A model generated the notes under the pieces. It had not been told where the DNA came from. It saw nothing but the letters and a program-made list of their open reading frames with translations, and ran no database searches. From Leptospira bourretii (GTDB taxonomy: Bacteria; Spirochaetota; Leptospiria; Leptospirales; Leptospiraceae), in assembly GCF_004770145.1 (NCBI RefSeq), contig NZ_RQFW01000001.1:200176-264175 (forward strand): 64,000 nucleotides of DNA, given 5' to 3'. The translations under genes and the position numbers were made by a program. Below are positions 36,350 to 45,204 of the stretch, piece after piece (position 1 is the stretch's first letter; every line of letters starts with the position of its first letter).

Positions 36350-37158
36350 ACTCTTGTATGTACGAAGCGGACGTGTTCCATGCACGTACCGCTCCAAAAC
36401 CAAACAAATTCCAATATCGGATTTTCAATTTTTATTTGGATCTTTCGGAAATAGACCACTTGGCCCACAAGAGTGTTTGGTTTTCCAGGAACCGTTTTAA
36501 CTTGTTTTCCTTTTATGATAAAGACCATATCCAATTTGAAAAAGGAACAGTTTATGAAAACGTTAAGTCGTTTTTAGAGGCTTCGGGTGTTAAGGATATT
36601 GGAAAGATATTTCTTCTCACCAACCTTCGGGTTCTAGGATATGTTTTTAATCCGGTCAGTTTTTATTTTTGTTATGATACGAACGGGGAACCACTAGTAT
36701 CCATTGCAGAAGTGGGGAATACCTTTGGGGAAATCAAACCTTACGTTGGTTATTTTAAACAAGCAAAAGGAACCATTGCTGATCCTGAAGTTTATATCCG
36801 AGAACCAAAGAATTTTTATGTCTCTCCTTTTATCAGTTTAGATTCCGAATTTGAGTTTCGATTGAACTTACCTAATGATCAATTGCAGATTGGTGTCGAC
36901 TCTTTCGAAAATGGAAAACGAATTTTAACCACATCCTTTCTTGGAAAAAAAATTCCATTCCGATCAAAATACTTATTAAAACTTTTTACCCAATTTCCAT
37001 TCATCACCGTCAAAATAATAACATTGATTCATTGGCAAGCGTTCAAACTTTGGATCAAAAAAATTCCGTACATTCAGAAACACCAAAACTTAGAGAAACA
37101 AACAGGAGTTCCCCTTGGAAAAATCACAGAACCAGTCCCTCTTACAAGACACGATTGA
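36340..37158 (+). CDS. DUF1365 family protein
   Basis: 272 residues matching the DUF1365 family: starting YEADVFHARTAPKPNKFQYRIF and containing LLTNLRVLGYVFNPVSFYFCYD and VAEVGNTFGE. The family nearly always accompanies an FAD oxidase and a cyclopropane-fatty-acid-synthase-like methyltransferase, as here. Overlaps of 10 and 44 bases with its neighbours indicate a tight operon. Biochemical role unknown; probably part of the same lipid modification. Confidence 0.88.
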   Translation: MDLNSCMYEADVFHARTAPKPNKFQYRIFNFYLDLSEIDHLAHKSVWFSRNRFNLFSFYDKDHIQFEKGTVYENVKSFLEASGVKDIGKIFLLTNLRVLGYVFNPVSFYFCYDTNGEPLVSIAEVGNTFGEIKPYVGYFKQAKGTIADPEVYIREPKNFYVSPFISLDSEFEFRLNLPNDQLQIGVDSFENGKRILTTSFLGKKIPFRSKYLLKLFTQFPFITVKIITLIHWQAFKLWIKKIPYIQKHQNLEKQTGVPLGKITEPVPLTRHD

Positions 37159-38428
37159 TTCAAAACTTTTTACCGAATTAAAGAACAAGTCTACATTAGA
37201 ACAATTTCCCATTTATAGGAAAATATTTTTGAAAGCCATGAGTTCCATGAAACGAGGATCCCTTCGGATGATCTTCCCCAATGGAGAACAAGTAATCATT
37301 GGAGATGTAAGTTCTTCTTTTGAGCCAAAATTTCATTCGGCATTGATCCACGTAAAAAACCCAGTTTTTTTCAAGAAATCAGTGTTATATGGTGATATTG
37401 GATTTTCAGAATCTTACTTAACGGGAGATTGGGAAACCGATTCCATTGAAAATGTAATCTCTTGGTTTATTTTGAATGTGGATGATAGTCCCAGTCTTTC
37501 CGGTGCTAAAAAGAAACTTTTTCACTTAGATTTATTCAATTTAGGCAATAAATTCCTGCATTTCCTGAGGAAAAACACCCTAACCGGAAGTAAAAAGAAT
37601 ATCGTAGAACATTATGATTTAGGGAACAAATTTTATAAATTGTTTCTTGATCCTTCTATGACCTATAGTTCTGCTTATTTTGAATCTTTGGAAGATAGTT
37701 TGGAAGAAGCCCAAACAAGAAAAGTGGATAAACTTTGCCAAAAGTTAAAACTAAATCCTGCAGATCATCTTTTGGAAATTGGAAGTGGTTGGGGATTTTT
37801 ATCCATTCATGCGGCAAAAAATTACGGATGCCGTGTGACAACCGTTACCTTGTCAGAAGAACAGTATGTTTATGCCAAAGAAAGAATCCAAAAAGAAGGA
37901 CTTTCTGACAAAATCGAAATTCGAATTGAAGACTACCGAAAGATTGAAGGTCAATTTACTAAAATTGTATCTGTAGAAATGTTAGAAGCAGTAGGTGATG
38001 CATATTACGAAACCTTCTTTCAAAAGTGCCAAGACCTTTTGACAAAAGAAGGAATTATGGCCTTACAAGTCATCACTTGTCCTGACTCTAGGTTTACTTC
38101 ATTCAAAAACGGAATCGATTTCATTCAGAAACATATTTTCCCTGGTTCGTTATTACCATCGATTGGTCGTATGAACCAAGCCATCAATCGCACAGGAGAT
38201 ATGTATTTATTTCACTTGGAAGATATGGGACTAAGTTATGCGAAGACACTTAGACTTTGGTTAAAGGCCTTTGAAGAGAACCTGGCAGAGGTAAGAAACC
38301 AAGGGTATAGCGAAACTTTTATTAGAAAATGGAGATATTATTTGGCTTATTGTGCAGCGGCTTTTCAGATGCGAAACATCAGTGTTGTACAATCAGTTTA
38401 TGTAAGGCCAAACAATCTGAATCTCTAA
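37115..38428 (+). CDS. cfa: Cyclopropane-fatty-acyl-phospholipid synthase-like methyltransferase
   Basis: 437 residues. The N-terminal lipid-interacting domain (GSLRMIFPNGEQVIIGD, GDIGFSESYLTGDWET) is followed by the SAM methyltransferase domain: EHYDLGNKFYKLFLDPSMTYSSAYF, DHLLEIGSGWGFLSIHAAK, SVEMLEAVGD. It adds a methylene or methyl group from S-adenosylmethionine across unsaturated acyl chains. The start is TTG 37115 with GGAG upstream, 44 bases inside the DUF1365 gene. A hairpin follows the stop. Whether it makes cyclopropane or branched methyl lipids cannot be told. Confidence 0.9.
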   Translation: MEKSQNQSLLQDTIDSKLFTELKNKSTLEQFPIYRKIFLKAMSSMKRGSLRMIFPNGEQVIIGDVSSSFEPKFHSALIHVKNPVFFKKSVLYGDIGFSESYLTGDWETDSIENVISWFILNVDDSPSLSGAKKKLFHLDLFNLGNKFLHFLRKNTLTGSKKNIVEHYDLGNKFYKLFLDPSMTYSSAYFESLEDSLEEAQTRKVDKLCQKLKLNPADHLLEIGSGWGFLSIHAAKNYGCRVTTVTLSEEQYVYAKERIQKEGLSDKIEIRIEDYRKIEGQFTKIVSVEMLEAVGDAYYETFFQKCQDLLTKEGIMALQVITCPDSRFTSFKNGIDFIQKHIFPGSLLPSIGRMNQAINRTGDMYLFHLEDMGLSYAKTLRLWLKAFEENLAEVRNQGYSETFIRKWRYYLAYCAAAFQMRNISVVQSVYVRPNNLNL

Positions 38429-38444
38429 ATTCGTACTAAACCTG

Positions 38445-38473
38445 ACTACCGGTAGGGGGAACCTGTCGGTAGT
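38445..38473 (+). terminator. Hairpin after the cyclopropane operon
   Basis: 12-bp stem ACTACCGGTAGG / CCTGTCGGTAGT (two G-U pairs in the plus-strand RNA) with a GGGAA loop, 17 bases after the cfa stop. The U-run is poor, so termination may be partial. Confidence 0.55.
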
Positions 38474-38527
38474 TGTCCTCCAAAAAACATCTTGCCAAGG
38501 AAAACCGTTCTCTTTACTACTCTGTCT

Positions 38528-38983
38528 ATGAGAGAAACAAAGTCTGTATTTACCTTTGATGAACCAATAGAACGATTGTGGTCGGGTGTTACCGTCTATG
38601 AAGTGTTAGTCCATTGGTTGGCAGATGAGGTAAGGGGAAGACCAAAAGTGGGTGGGGACTTCTCATGGACTTGGAAATTAGGACTCGAAGGTGATTTCAC
38701 CACTCATGGCATTTATAAAAAAATTGAACCATTAAAAGAACTGGTGATGGAATGGAAAGACCATCCTGCTGATCCAACAGGTGCAATTTATTTACAATTA
38801 TTATTTGAATCTAAAGGACCAGATTTGTCCCAATTAACCATTGTTAACGGGGGTTTCCCGGATGGAGAAGGTTCCGATGTTTGGATTGAAGGAGCCAAAG
38901 AGGCTTGGGATGGACAAGCGGTTCATTTAAAAGACTTCTTAAAACAAAACCCAGACATCACAAAATTTTTTAAAAAATCTTGA
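38528..38983 (+). CDS. SRPBCC (AHSA1-like) domain protein
   Basis: 151 residues from ATG 38528; an in-frame TTG at 38492 is possible. The pattern FTFDEPIERLWSGVTVYEVLVHWL, GGDFSWTW, GDFTTHGIYKKIEPLKELVMEWK is that of activator-of-Hsp90-like SRPBCC proteins, which form a hydrophobic ligand cavity. Ligand and role unknown. It stands alone downstream of the lipid operon hairpin. Confidence 0.7.
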   Translation: MRETKSVFTFDEPIERLWSGVTVYEVLVHWLADEVRGRPKVGGDFSWTWKLGLEGDFTTHGIYKKIEPLKELVMEWKDHPADPTGAIYLQLLFESKGPDLSQLTIVNGGFPDGEGSDVWIEGAKEAWDGQAVHLKDFLKQNPDITKFFKKS

Positions 38984-39041
38984 TCTCCAAGGCCTTTCTA
39001 AAATCCTGGTAAAAGTAAGGGTTGTTAAGGAGGGCTGGAAG

Positions 39042-39404
39042 ATGGAATATCCCGAATTGGAAACGTATTTCCAGAAATTAACTGATATAACTGACCGGAT
39101 CGCTATGATGAACAATCATTTTGATGCGACACCTGAGATCGACATACCACAGTTATCTGAATTTTACGCAGACATTCAGTCAAAGGATTGGGAAAATACT
39201 GATAGAGAGTATTACGAACTCTTCACTAGTTATTTTACCTTTCATGTAAAAACGGTGGAAGAAATTATCCAAGAAGCGCGTGAGATTTTAAATCCTGAAA
39301 ACAGGGAATATGTAAAAAAATTGGTAAGCCATGTTCGCAACGCGGATGATTGGTTTGTCAATCTGAAAAAGAAACGTAAACTCGCTCGCACACAAGTCGC
39401 TTAA
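39042..39404 (+). CDS. Small helical hypothetical protein
   Basis: 120 residues, acidic N-terminal half and basic C-terminus (LKKKRKLARTQ), predicted mostly helical. No signal peptide, membrane segment or recognised domain. ATG 39042 has a strong AAGGAGGG site about nine bases upstream, so it is likely well translated. A GC-rich hairpin follows directly. Confidence 0.65.
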   Translation: MEYPELETYFQKLTDITDRIAMMNNHFDATPEIDIPQLSEFYADIQSKDWENTDREYYELFTSYFTFHVKTVEEIIQEAREILNPENREYVKKLVSHVRNADDWFVNLKKKRKLARTQVA

Positions 39405-39409
39405 ACTTT

Positions 39410-39439
39410 CCTCTCCCTCGGCTGAAAGCTCGGGGGAGG
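39410..39439 (+). terminator. GC-rich hairpin after the 39042 gene
   Basis: CCTCTCCC pairs with GGGGGAGG (one U-G pair), with an inner GCT/AGC stem, six bases after the stop. No U-run follows, so it may be a Rho-dependent or stabilising structure. Confidence 0.5.
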
Positions 39440-39488
39440 TATCTCAATTCGCTTTACAATTAAATCCATTTCCTTTCTCCTTTCAGAT

Positions 39489-40550
39489 ATGCTCAAGGCG
39501 CGGTTCCTTTTTTACCCGGTTATTCTTTTATTATTTTTGTTTTTGGTAGATTCTATATTTCGAATCCCCTATATTCAAACCATTACCAAGATTGATTTAA
39601 CGGCAGTTAACTATAAAGCAAAATCAGACTTTTTGGAAAAACTAATCGCCGAAAAACCGGGAGTTGGTTCCCCAAAAACAAAAAAAATCATGATCATTTT
39701 GGGATCCTCTCGCCTTCTTTATTTTGATCACGATGAATTGGTTTCGTTTTATCCAGACTGGGAGATTTATAATCTTTCCTCAGCAGTCACAACGCCAGCG
39801 TATTACGATTTTCAACTGACAAAGATACTAGATGCCGGGATCAAACCTGACTTGGTCATCATGGAAACGGATCCAAATCAGTTTAACCAAAATTCCGTAT
39901 TCAAAAGTTCTAACCTCACTTATAGTTTTGATTTATCATATGTTCTGTCCAATCTTGGTTTGTTTGGCAAAGACCATGTTTCTTTTTATTTAGGTCGTAA
40001 ACTTTTTGCAGTAGGAACTTATAAACCCTATATAGACCAAATGTGGAAAAATTATAAAAATCCATATTTGGACAATGCCATCGGAATGCATAAGGCAACT
40101 TATGATTACATTCTGAGTCATAACGGAAACGGACTTTCTCCAATTGATAATTATATGGAGAAAGATTCAAATTCCTTACAAATGACAAGTCATAGAACTT
40201 TGGATTGGTTATTTGCTTCTTATGTTCGTAGCCCAATGCAATTTGGGTTTTATGAAAAGATTTTGGATCGTTTGAAAGAGGAAAATATCAAAACAGTCAT
40301 TATTTGGCCTCTTTCGTCACCCGATTTTGAAACTTTGATGGAAAAAGAAACATTAGTCAAAACTTGGGAAAAAGAAATCGATCAAATCACAACAAGTCGA
40401 AACTTTTCAATTTTAAAACTTAAAAACGATCCATCTTACACCTGTAATGCGTTCGCAGATGGAGGCCATGTAGCAAAAGATTGTTACCGAAGTCTAATGC
40501 GTTCTATTCTATTGGAATACTTTCGGAAGTACGAACCAGATCATCTGTAA
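39489..40550 (+). CDS. DUF1574 family, SGNH-like membrane-anchored protein
   Basis: 353 residues. One N-terminal membrane helix (FYPVILLLFLFLVDSIF) followed by an outward domain. IMIILGSSRLLYFDHDEL carries the GSS element of SGNH-hydrolase-like/AlgX-type proteins, and GGHVAKDCYR near the end supplies a histidine as in the DxxH block. DUF1574 proteins are known mainly from leptospires and have no proven function; the fold suggests O-acyl transfer or esterase action on glycans. Its 3' end overlaps the converging M30 gene by 47 bases. A related protein lies at 45900-47474. Confidence 0.7.
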   Translation: MLKARFLFYPVILLLFLFLVDSIFRIPYIQTITKIDLTAVNYKAKSDFLEKLIAEKPGVGSPKTKKIMIILGSSRLLYFDHDELVSFYPDWEIYNLSSAVTTPAYYDFQLTKILDAGIKPDLVIMETDPNQFNQNSVFKSSNLTYSFDLSYVLSNLGLFGKDHVSFYLGRKLFAVGTYKPYIDQMWKNYKNPYLDNAIGMHKATYDYILSHNGNGLSPIDNYMEKDSNSLQMTSHRTLDWLFASYVRSPMQFGFYEKILDRLKEENIKTVIIWPLSSPDFETLMEKETLVKTWEKEIDQITTSRNFSILKLKNDPSYTCNAFADGGHVAKDCYRSLMRSILLEYFRKYEPDHL

Positions 40551-42021
40551 ACTCAATTCCGCAAATAGGAATAGGCCCTGTTGAGGATTCAATTACTGAT
40601 TTAAGGGATCTTGGTTTTTTAGGAATCGTGAGAGTGGTTCCTTCTTCGTTTGTTTGCACATACTTCATGTTGGAACTAAACCCGGAGGGTGAGTCAGCCC
40701 AAAAGAAAATCCCTTTTGTGGTTGCCGCAGTCACCCTTCCATAGTTCTTTCTTGTACTTCCCGGAATGACTGGTGTCCCCGTAGATGTAGTATAAAAATT
40801 TGCTGAACCTTGTTTGATTGTGGTTTTGTAGGTTGTGGGTGTGACAGGATTTGTAACAATCCTGGCAAGGTTTGTGGGTAAGGGGTATCTTGCCAGAGCA
40901 GTCGATAAGTTAATGTTAGTGGGAGCTGCACCATCACTCGTTACCTGCTGTACGGAAGTAAGATCGACAAGTTGATAACTTTGTGCCGTAAGAAGTGCAA
41001 AAACACGAAAGAATACATCTGAGTTCTGGTTGCCGAGTAAAGAGGCATCAAAATTGGGAGCAAACGTTGTATTTCTAAATAAATTCATTAAATTCCCAGT
41101 TGAGTTGGCCCTTGTGCCAGAAGTCCCGATCACAGTTTCTCTAAAGAAGTTTTGTCTTTGTGGGTCACTTGTCCCAGAGATATCATAGAGATAACGCATA
41201 AATACATAAGCAAAAGAATATTGTTTTAAAACATCGGAACTACTACTGTCCCAATCTAAAAGGGAAACACCGTTGATCCCATCGGAACAACGAGAATCAT
41301 TTACTCCTGAATAACAATCCAATCGACTGGTTTGAGGCCCATAACCTGCAATGTCACTGGCGACTTCACTAGTTCCTTCGTTGATCCACAGTTCATCGGT
41401 TTGGTTTAAGGCACGCATTCTTGGATAACGGAGTAAATGTTGGAATTCGTGAGCGGCTGTTGATGCAAAAGCATTGGGATCACGAGTGAGAGCGGCAATT
41501 AGTTCCTTGCCATCTAAATACAATACTTCTGCATAATTGGACCTAACCCTAGAAAATACATTGTCTGGAAAATAATTGATAGGGTCAAAATATCCTGCCA
41601 CATAAGCACTGTTTGCTGTGGCACCATCACGAATGTCCATCACGAGGATTTTTACTTTTCCATCTCCATCGATATCACTTGGTGCACCAAAGGTATTGAT
41701 GAGTGCAGGATAAGTAATTGTATCAAAATCGTTGGCAAATTTTAATAAGTCGTAATTTACAAATAGGGACCTTTCTTTGTAAACTTCTACATTGGTGCCT
41801 GAACTAACCAAATCAACAGGAACACAAACACTTGATTGTGTGATTAAATTCCTAGCCCAGAGATCGGGACCATTCACACAGTTACTTCCCAACAGAGAAT
41901 AGGCTCCCAGAAGCAAAACCAGATCGTTATTTTTTTCTATTTGTGGATTGAGTGGATTGCAATTAAATGCGAATGATGTTAAAAGGAAGAAAGGAAAAAG
42001 GATCAGTCGTTTTAAATGCAT
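40504..42021 (-). CDS. M30 (hyicolysin)-type zinc metallopeptidase lipoprotein
   Basis: 505 residues with a lipoprotein signal ending FAFNC (Cys21). The zinc motif is H191-E-F-Q-H195 in STAAHEFQHLLRY, followed 15-25 residues later by ELWINEGTSEVASD, giving the third glutamate ligand as in the M30 family. An upstream DIDGDGKVKILVMDI segment resembles a calcium-binding loop. The C-terminal third is a beta-rich domain. A secreted or surface-anchored endopeptidase is expected. The ATG at 42021 shares bases with the start region of the divergent gene at 42016, which is unusual. Confidence 0.82.
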   Translation of the reverse strand: MHLKRLILFPFFLLTSFAFNCNPLNPQIEKNNDLVLLLGAYSLLGSNCVNGPDLWARNLITQSSVCVPVDLVSSGTNVEVYKERSLFVNYDLLKFANDFDTITYPALINTFGAPSDIDGDGKVKILVMDIRDGATANSAYVAGYFDPINYFPDNVFSRVRSNYAEVLYLDGKELIAALTRDPNAFASTAAHEFQHLLRYPRMRALNQTDELWINEGTSEVASDIAGYGPQTSRLDCYSGVNDSRCSDGINGVSLLDWDSSSSDVLKQYSFAYVFMRYLYDISGTSDPQRQNFFRETVIGTSGTRANSTGNLMNLFRNTTFAPNFDASLLGNQNSDVFFRVFALLTAQSYQLVDLTSVQQVTSDGAAPTNINLSTALARYPLPTNLARIVTNPVTPTTYKTTIKQGSANFYTTSTGTPVIPGSTRKNYGRVTAATTKGIFFWADSPSGFSSNMKYVQTNEEGTTLTIPKKPRSLKSVIESSTGPIPICGIEFTDDLVRTSESIPIE

Positions 42022-42663
42022 AAATTCCTAGTAGCAGGCCTTTTCTCCCTGATATTCTTTTGGACGAATCCAAACTTTGCAAAGTCACTTGACGGTCTTT
42101 ATTTTTCCGAAAGGCTCTCTACGGAAAATGGCTACCTAATCCTAGGAATAGAGATTTTTACGGAGAAGGGAAACTCTTTTTACAATGCGCAGGAGCTAAG
42201 ATTCCAAAAATCCCGTGGTTGGGAAGAGGTTTTATTTGTAGGAAAAGTGACCCGGGATGGCCAGGACCTCATTCTTGTCCCAGAAGCCTGCCAGATCCGA
42301 GCCACAGAAATTTGGGGAAAAAAAATGGCCCTCCTCAGGCGGTTTGATTGCGACCACCTGGAATTTCGGCTGGGACCTTTTGGACCAGGCCCTCTCGTGC
42401 TTTCTGAGTCTTTGCTTGGAACTTGGAAAGATGTGCCGATGCCCTATGTTTTGGACCACCACCCTGGGGATCCGGTGGCCATTCGTTTTGATGCACCTCA
42501 AATCACGACAGAAGGCATTTGGGGCTTCCATCTGAATGGACTTGGTGGCAAAGACCCAGAAAAGTCCTGGAATCCTTCTAAGCGGATTTGGGAGCCCTTC
42601 CAGGGATATCGTTCCCAACCTGGTTTGCAATTCTACCGATGGAAACGAACCTTTTCTAATTGA
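42016..42663 (+). CDS. Exported hypothetical protein
   Basis: 215 residues with a signal peptide (FLVAGLFSLIFFW, cleavage near FAKS). The mature part appears to be two beta-rich halves, with DGLYFSERLSTENGYL early and GTWKDVPMPYVLDHHPGDP later. No family recognised. Its ATG (42016-42018) lies two bases from the ATG of the divergent metallopeptidase, so no separate promoter region exists. It is followed by the nucleotidyltransferase-glycosyltransferase gene. Confidence 0.62.
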   Translation: MHKFLVAGLFSLIFFWTNPNFAKSLDGLYFSERLSTENGYLILGIEIFTEKGNSFYNAQELRFQKSRGWEEVLFVGKVTRDGQDLILVPEACQIRATEIWGKKMALLRRFDCDHLEFRLGPFGPGPLVLSESLLGTWKDVPMPYVLDHHPGDPVAIRFDAPQITTEGIWGFHLNGLGGKDPEKSWNPSKRIWEPFQGYRSQPGLQFYRWKRTFSN

Positions 42664-42697
42664 CCCTCTAGTCCATTTCAGGGACTTTCCTTTTACA

Positions 42698-44173
42698 TTG
42701 AAAAAGATCAGAATTGGGGTCATTGCGGCTGCCGGAAAAGGAACCCGAGCATATCCCCGAACCAGCTTCATACCAAAACCTCTCTTCGTCATTGAAGGAA
42801 AGTCCATCCTCCATCGAAATGTGGAACTTATGGTGAAGACCTTTGGAATAGAAAAGGTCTATGTACTCGTTGGCCACCTCAAAGAACAAATCATTGCAGA
42901 GATTGAGCACATCCGATCTGTTTTGCCCAAAGTGGTCATTGAACCAGTCAATTGGACTGAGAAAGGGTTAGCTTCCGATGTGGCAAGTCTTGAAAAATCC
43001 ATTCATGAACCTTTTCTAACAATCCTTGGGGATGAATTCTATTATCGAACGGACCATGATATCTTTTTAAAAGTTTTAAAGAAACATCCCAATATGGCGG
43101 CTTCTATTGGGATAGTCAAAACATCCTTACTTTCAAGAATTCGCAAAAATTATTCGGTTGTATTAGAGAATGATAAAATTCTAAATTTAGTTGAAAAACC
43201 TGAAAATCCTCCCAATGAACTTTTAGGATTGGGTAGTTATTTTTTTACTCCCGAATATTTTGAGTTTTTTAAAAAAACTCCCGCATCACAAAAGTCAGGT
43301 GTAATCGAAATCACGGATGTCATAGATAAAATGGCGAAGGAGTCCAAAGGAGGAGTATATGCAACCATGCTCAGTTGCGAATACTTCAACATCAACTCCA
43401 TGCAAGATTATTATCATGCAGTATATGAAGTAAGGAATGACTTATTTCATAAGTTTAAAACCAGTTTGGTAATCCCAACTAATAACAATGAAAGATCTAT
43501 CACGGATGTGATTGTTGATTTTAAAGACAAATTCAACGAAATTATTGTCATAGATAATGAATCTACTGATGAGACCTTGGCTCTCAGTAAAAAAGAGAAA
43601 GTAAAAACCTACACCTTCCCTGGTGATGGGGATCCCACAAGACTTGGAGAACAAGTAAGAAGGGGAATTGAATACGCAACAGGTGATATCATTGTTGTTG
43701 TTTCGCCTGATGGATCTTTTAGGTCCAAAGACTTTCCAAAACTACTCGAATACATGAAAGATTCGGATATGGTGATTGGAACTCGCACCACAAGACAGAT
43801 GATCGAACAAGGTTCGAACTTAAAACCTCTTTATCGTTTGGTAAATTTACTGATGGGAAAATTGGTGGAAGTGTTTTGGTGGGGACAAGAACCTCGATTT
43901 ACCGATGTGGATTGCCAGTTTTTTTCTGTTTGGCGAGAATCTTATGAACGAGTGAAACCACAACTTGTTGTTGAAGATCGTAAGTTTATTGTGGAACTGA
44001 TGATCGATATTGTAAGGTCACATATGCGTTGTATTGAAATCCCTGTCTCTTATTTTAAACCAGTAGGGCAAGTGGAATATCGATTACGTGATATGATTTC
44101 TGATTCCATACATATAATGAAATTAATTTTATCTAAAAAGTTTTACCTAGGAGAAGATCGCGATGGCGAATAA
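42698..44173 (+). CDS. Nucleotidyltransferase-GT2 glycosyltransferase fusion
   Basis: About 491 residues from TTG 42698, the first start that leaves the domain intact without overlapping the previous gene; a frame open from 42536 is probably not used. Residues 1-245 are an NTP-transferase of the RmlA/GlmU type (IGVIAAAGKGTRAYPRT, IPKPLFVIEGKSILHRN, TILGDEFYY). Residues about 255-490 are a GT2 domain (SLVIPTNNNERSITDVI, EIIVIDNESTDETLAL, VVVSPDGSFRS, VIGTRTTRQM). The fusion suggests that activation of a sugar 1-phosphate and its transfer are coupled. It heads the surface-glycan cluster and overlaps the SDR gene by 11 bases. Confidence 0.82.
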   Translation: MKKIRIGVIAAAGKGTRAYPRTSFIPKPLFVIEGKSILHRNVELMVKTFGIEKVYVLVGHLKEQIIAEIEHIRSVLPKVVIEPVNWTEKGLASDVASLEKSIHEPFLTILGDEFYYRTDHDIFLKVLKKHPNMAASIGIVKTSLLSRIRKNYSVVLENDKILNLVEKPENPPNELLGLGSYFFTPEYFEFFKKTPASQKSGVIEITDVIDKMAKESKGGVYATMLSCEYFNINSMQDYYHAVYEVRNDLFHKFKTSLVIPTNNNERSITDVIVDFKDKFNEIIVIDNESTDETLALSKKEKVKTYTFPGDGDPTRLGEQVRRGIEYATGDIIVVVSPDGSFRSKDFPKLLEYMKDSDMVIGTRTTRQMIEQGSNLKPLYRLVNLLMGKLVEVFWWGQEPRFTDVDCQFFSVWRESYERVKPQLVVEDRKFIVELMIDIVRSHMRCIEIPVSYFKPVGQVEYRLRDMISDSIHIMKLILSKKFYLGEDRDGE

Positions 44174-45203
44174 AGTATTGGTAACAGGCGGATGCGGATT
44201 TTTGGGATCCCATGTTTGTGAATTATTCCGTAAAGAAGGTTGGGATGTTGTTAGTTTTGACAACATGACAAAATATGAATTAAAACGCACAGGTTATGGA
44301 TCTGACGCCACTCGTGATTATAACTGGAATTATTTGAAGTCTATTGGTGTCACGATGGTAAAAGGTGACATTCGAAATTTAGAACATCTTATGGATCGTT
44401 CTGCAGATTGTGATTATATCATCCATACAGCCGCACAACCAGCTATGACCATTTCTTGGGAAGATCCTGAACTTGATTTTTCAACCAACGTGATCGGAAC
44501 ATTTAATGTTATGGAAGCGGCAAGAAAACATAAAATTCCAGTCGTGAATACTTCTTCCATCCATGTGTATGGAAATTCAATTAACGATAGTTTGACGGAA
44601 GGAAAAACTTCTTACGAAAGAAATCCAGTAGAAATCCCTGTGACACAGCCAACTATGGTGGGTCAAATTTCTCCTCTTCATGCTTCGAAAATGAGTGCTG
44701 AACATTATGTACGCTCCTATACCGATATGTATGGTGTAAAGGCAGCAAGTTTCCGATTTACTGGGATTTATGGTGAACGTCAGTTTGGTGGAGAAGACCA
44801 TGGTTGGGTCGCAAATTTTGCGATTCGTTCTGTGTTTGGCCTACCACTTCGTATTTTTGGAACGGGAAAACAAACTCGTGATATTTTACATGCAGAAGAT
44901 GGTGCAAAATCTTATTTAGAGTTTTTTAAAAATCCGATCCCTGGTGTTTATAATATTGGTGGTGCAAGCCCTCATAAAATTTCACTATTAGAATGTATCC
45001 ATTTGATTGGTGAAATTCTTGGTAAAAAACAAGAAATACTTTTTGAAGTAGAAAGACCAGGTGACATGCGTTACTTTATTTGTGATATTACTGAAGCAAA
45101 AAAATTCGGTTTTAATCCAAAAATTCTTCCAAAAGAAGGAGTCACTCGACTTCTCAAGTGGATCGACGCGAACAAGGACGTTTTCAATATTTCTGGAAAG
45201 TAG
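44163..45203 (+). CDS. Extended SDR, NAD-dependent epimerase/dehydratase-like, catalytic Tyr replaced
   Basis: 346 residues. NAD-binding VTGGCGFLGSH at the N-terminus, GDIRN and HTAAQPAM follow the extended-SDR pattern of UDP/CDP-sugar epimerases and 4,6-dehydratases. Ser131/132 in NTSSIHVYG is kept, but the YxxxK motif reads L172-H-A-S-K176 in SPLHASKMSAEHY, where the family has SPYSASK-like sequence. The protein therefore lacks the usual acid/base tyrosine. It may use another residue, as some SDR subfamilies do, or act as a binding subunit. It is embedded in the glycan cluster, two bases before the next gene. Confidence 0.82.
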   Translation: MANKVLVTGGCGFLGSHVCELFRKEGWDVVSFDNMTKYELKRTGYGSDATRDYNWNYLKSIGVTMVKGDIRNLEHLMDRSADCDYIIHTAAQPAMTISWEDPELDFSTNVIGTFNVMEAARKHKIPVVNTSSIHVYGNSINDSLTEGKTSYERNPVEIPVTQPTMVGQISPLHASKMSAEHYVRSYTDMYGVKAASFRFTGIYGERQFGGEDHGWVANFAIRSVFGLPLRIFGTGKQTRDILHAEDGAKSYLEFFKNPIPGVYNIGGASPHKISLLECIHLIGEILGKKQEILFEVERPGDMRYFICDITEAKKFGFNPKILPKEGVTRLLKWIDANKDVFNISGK

Positions 45204-45204
45204 A

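Noticed and set aside
36346..36534. Minus-strand frame across the FAD oxidase/DUF1365 junction
   Set aside because: Opposite two well-supported, conserved genes, with no signal of its own.
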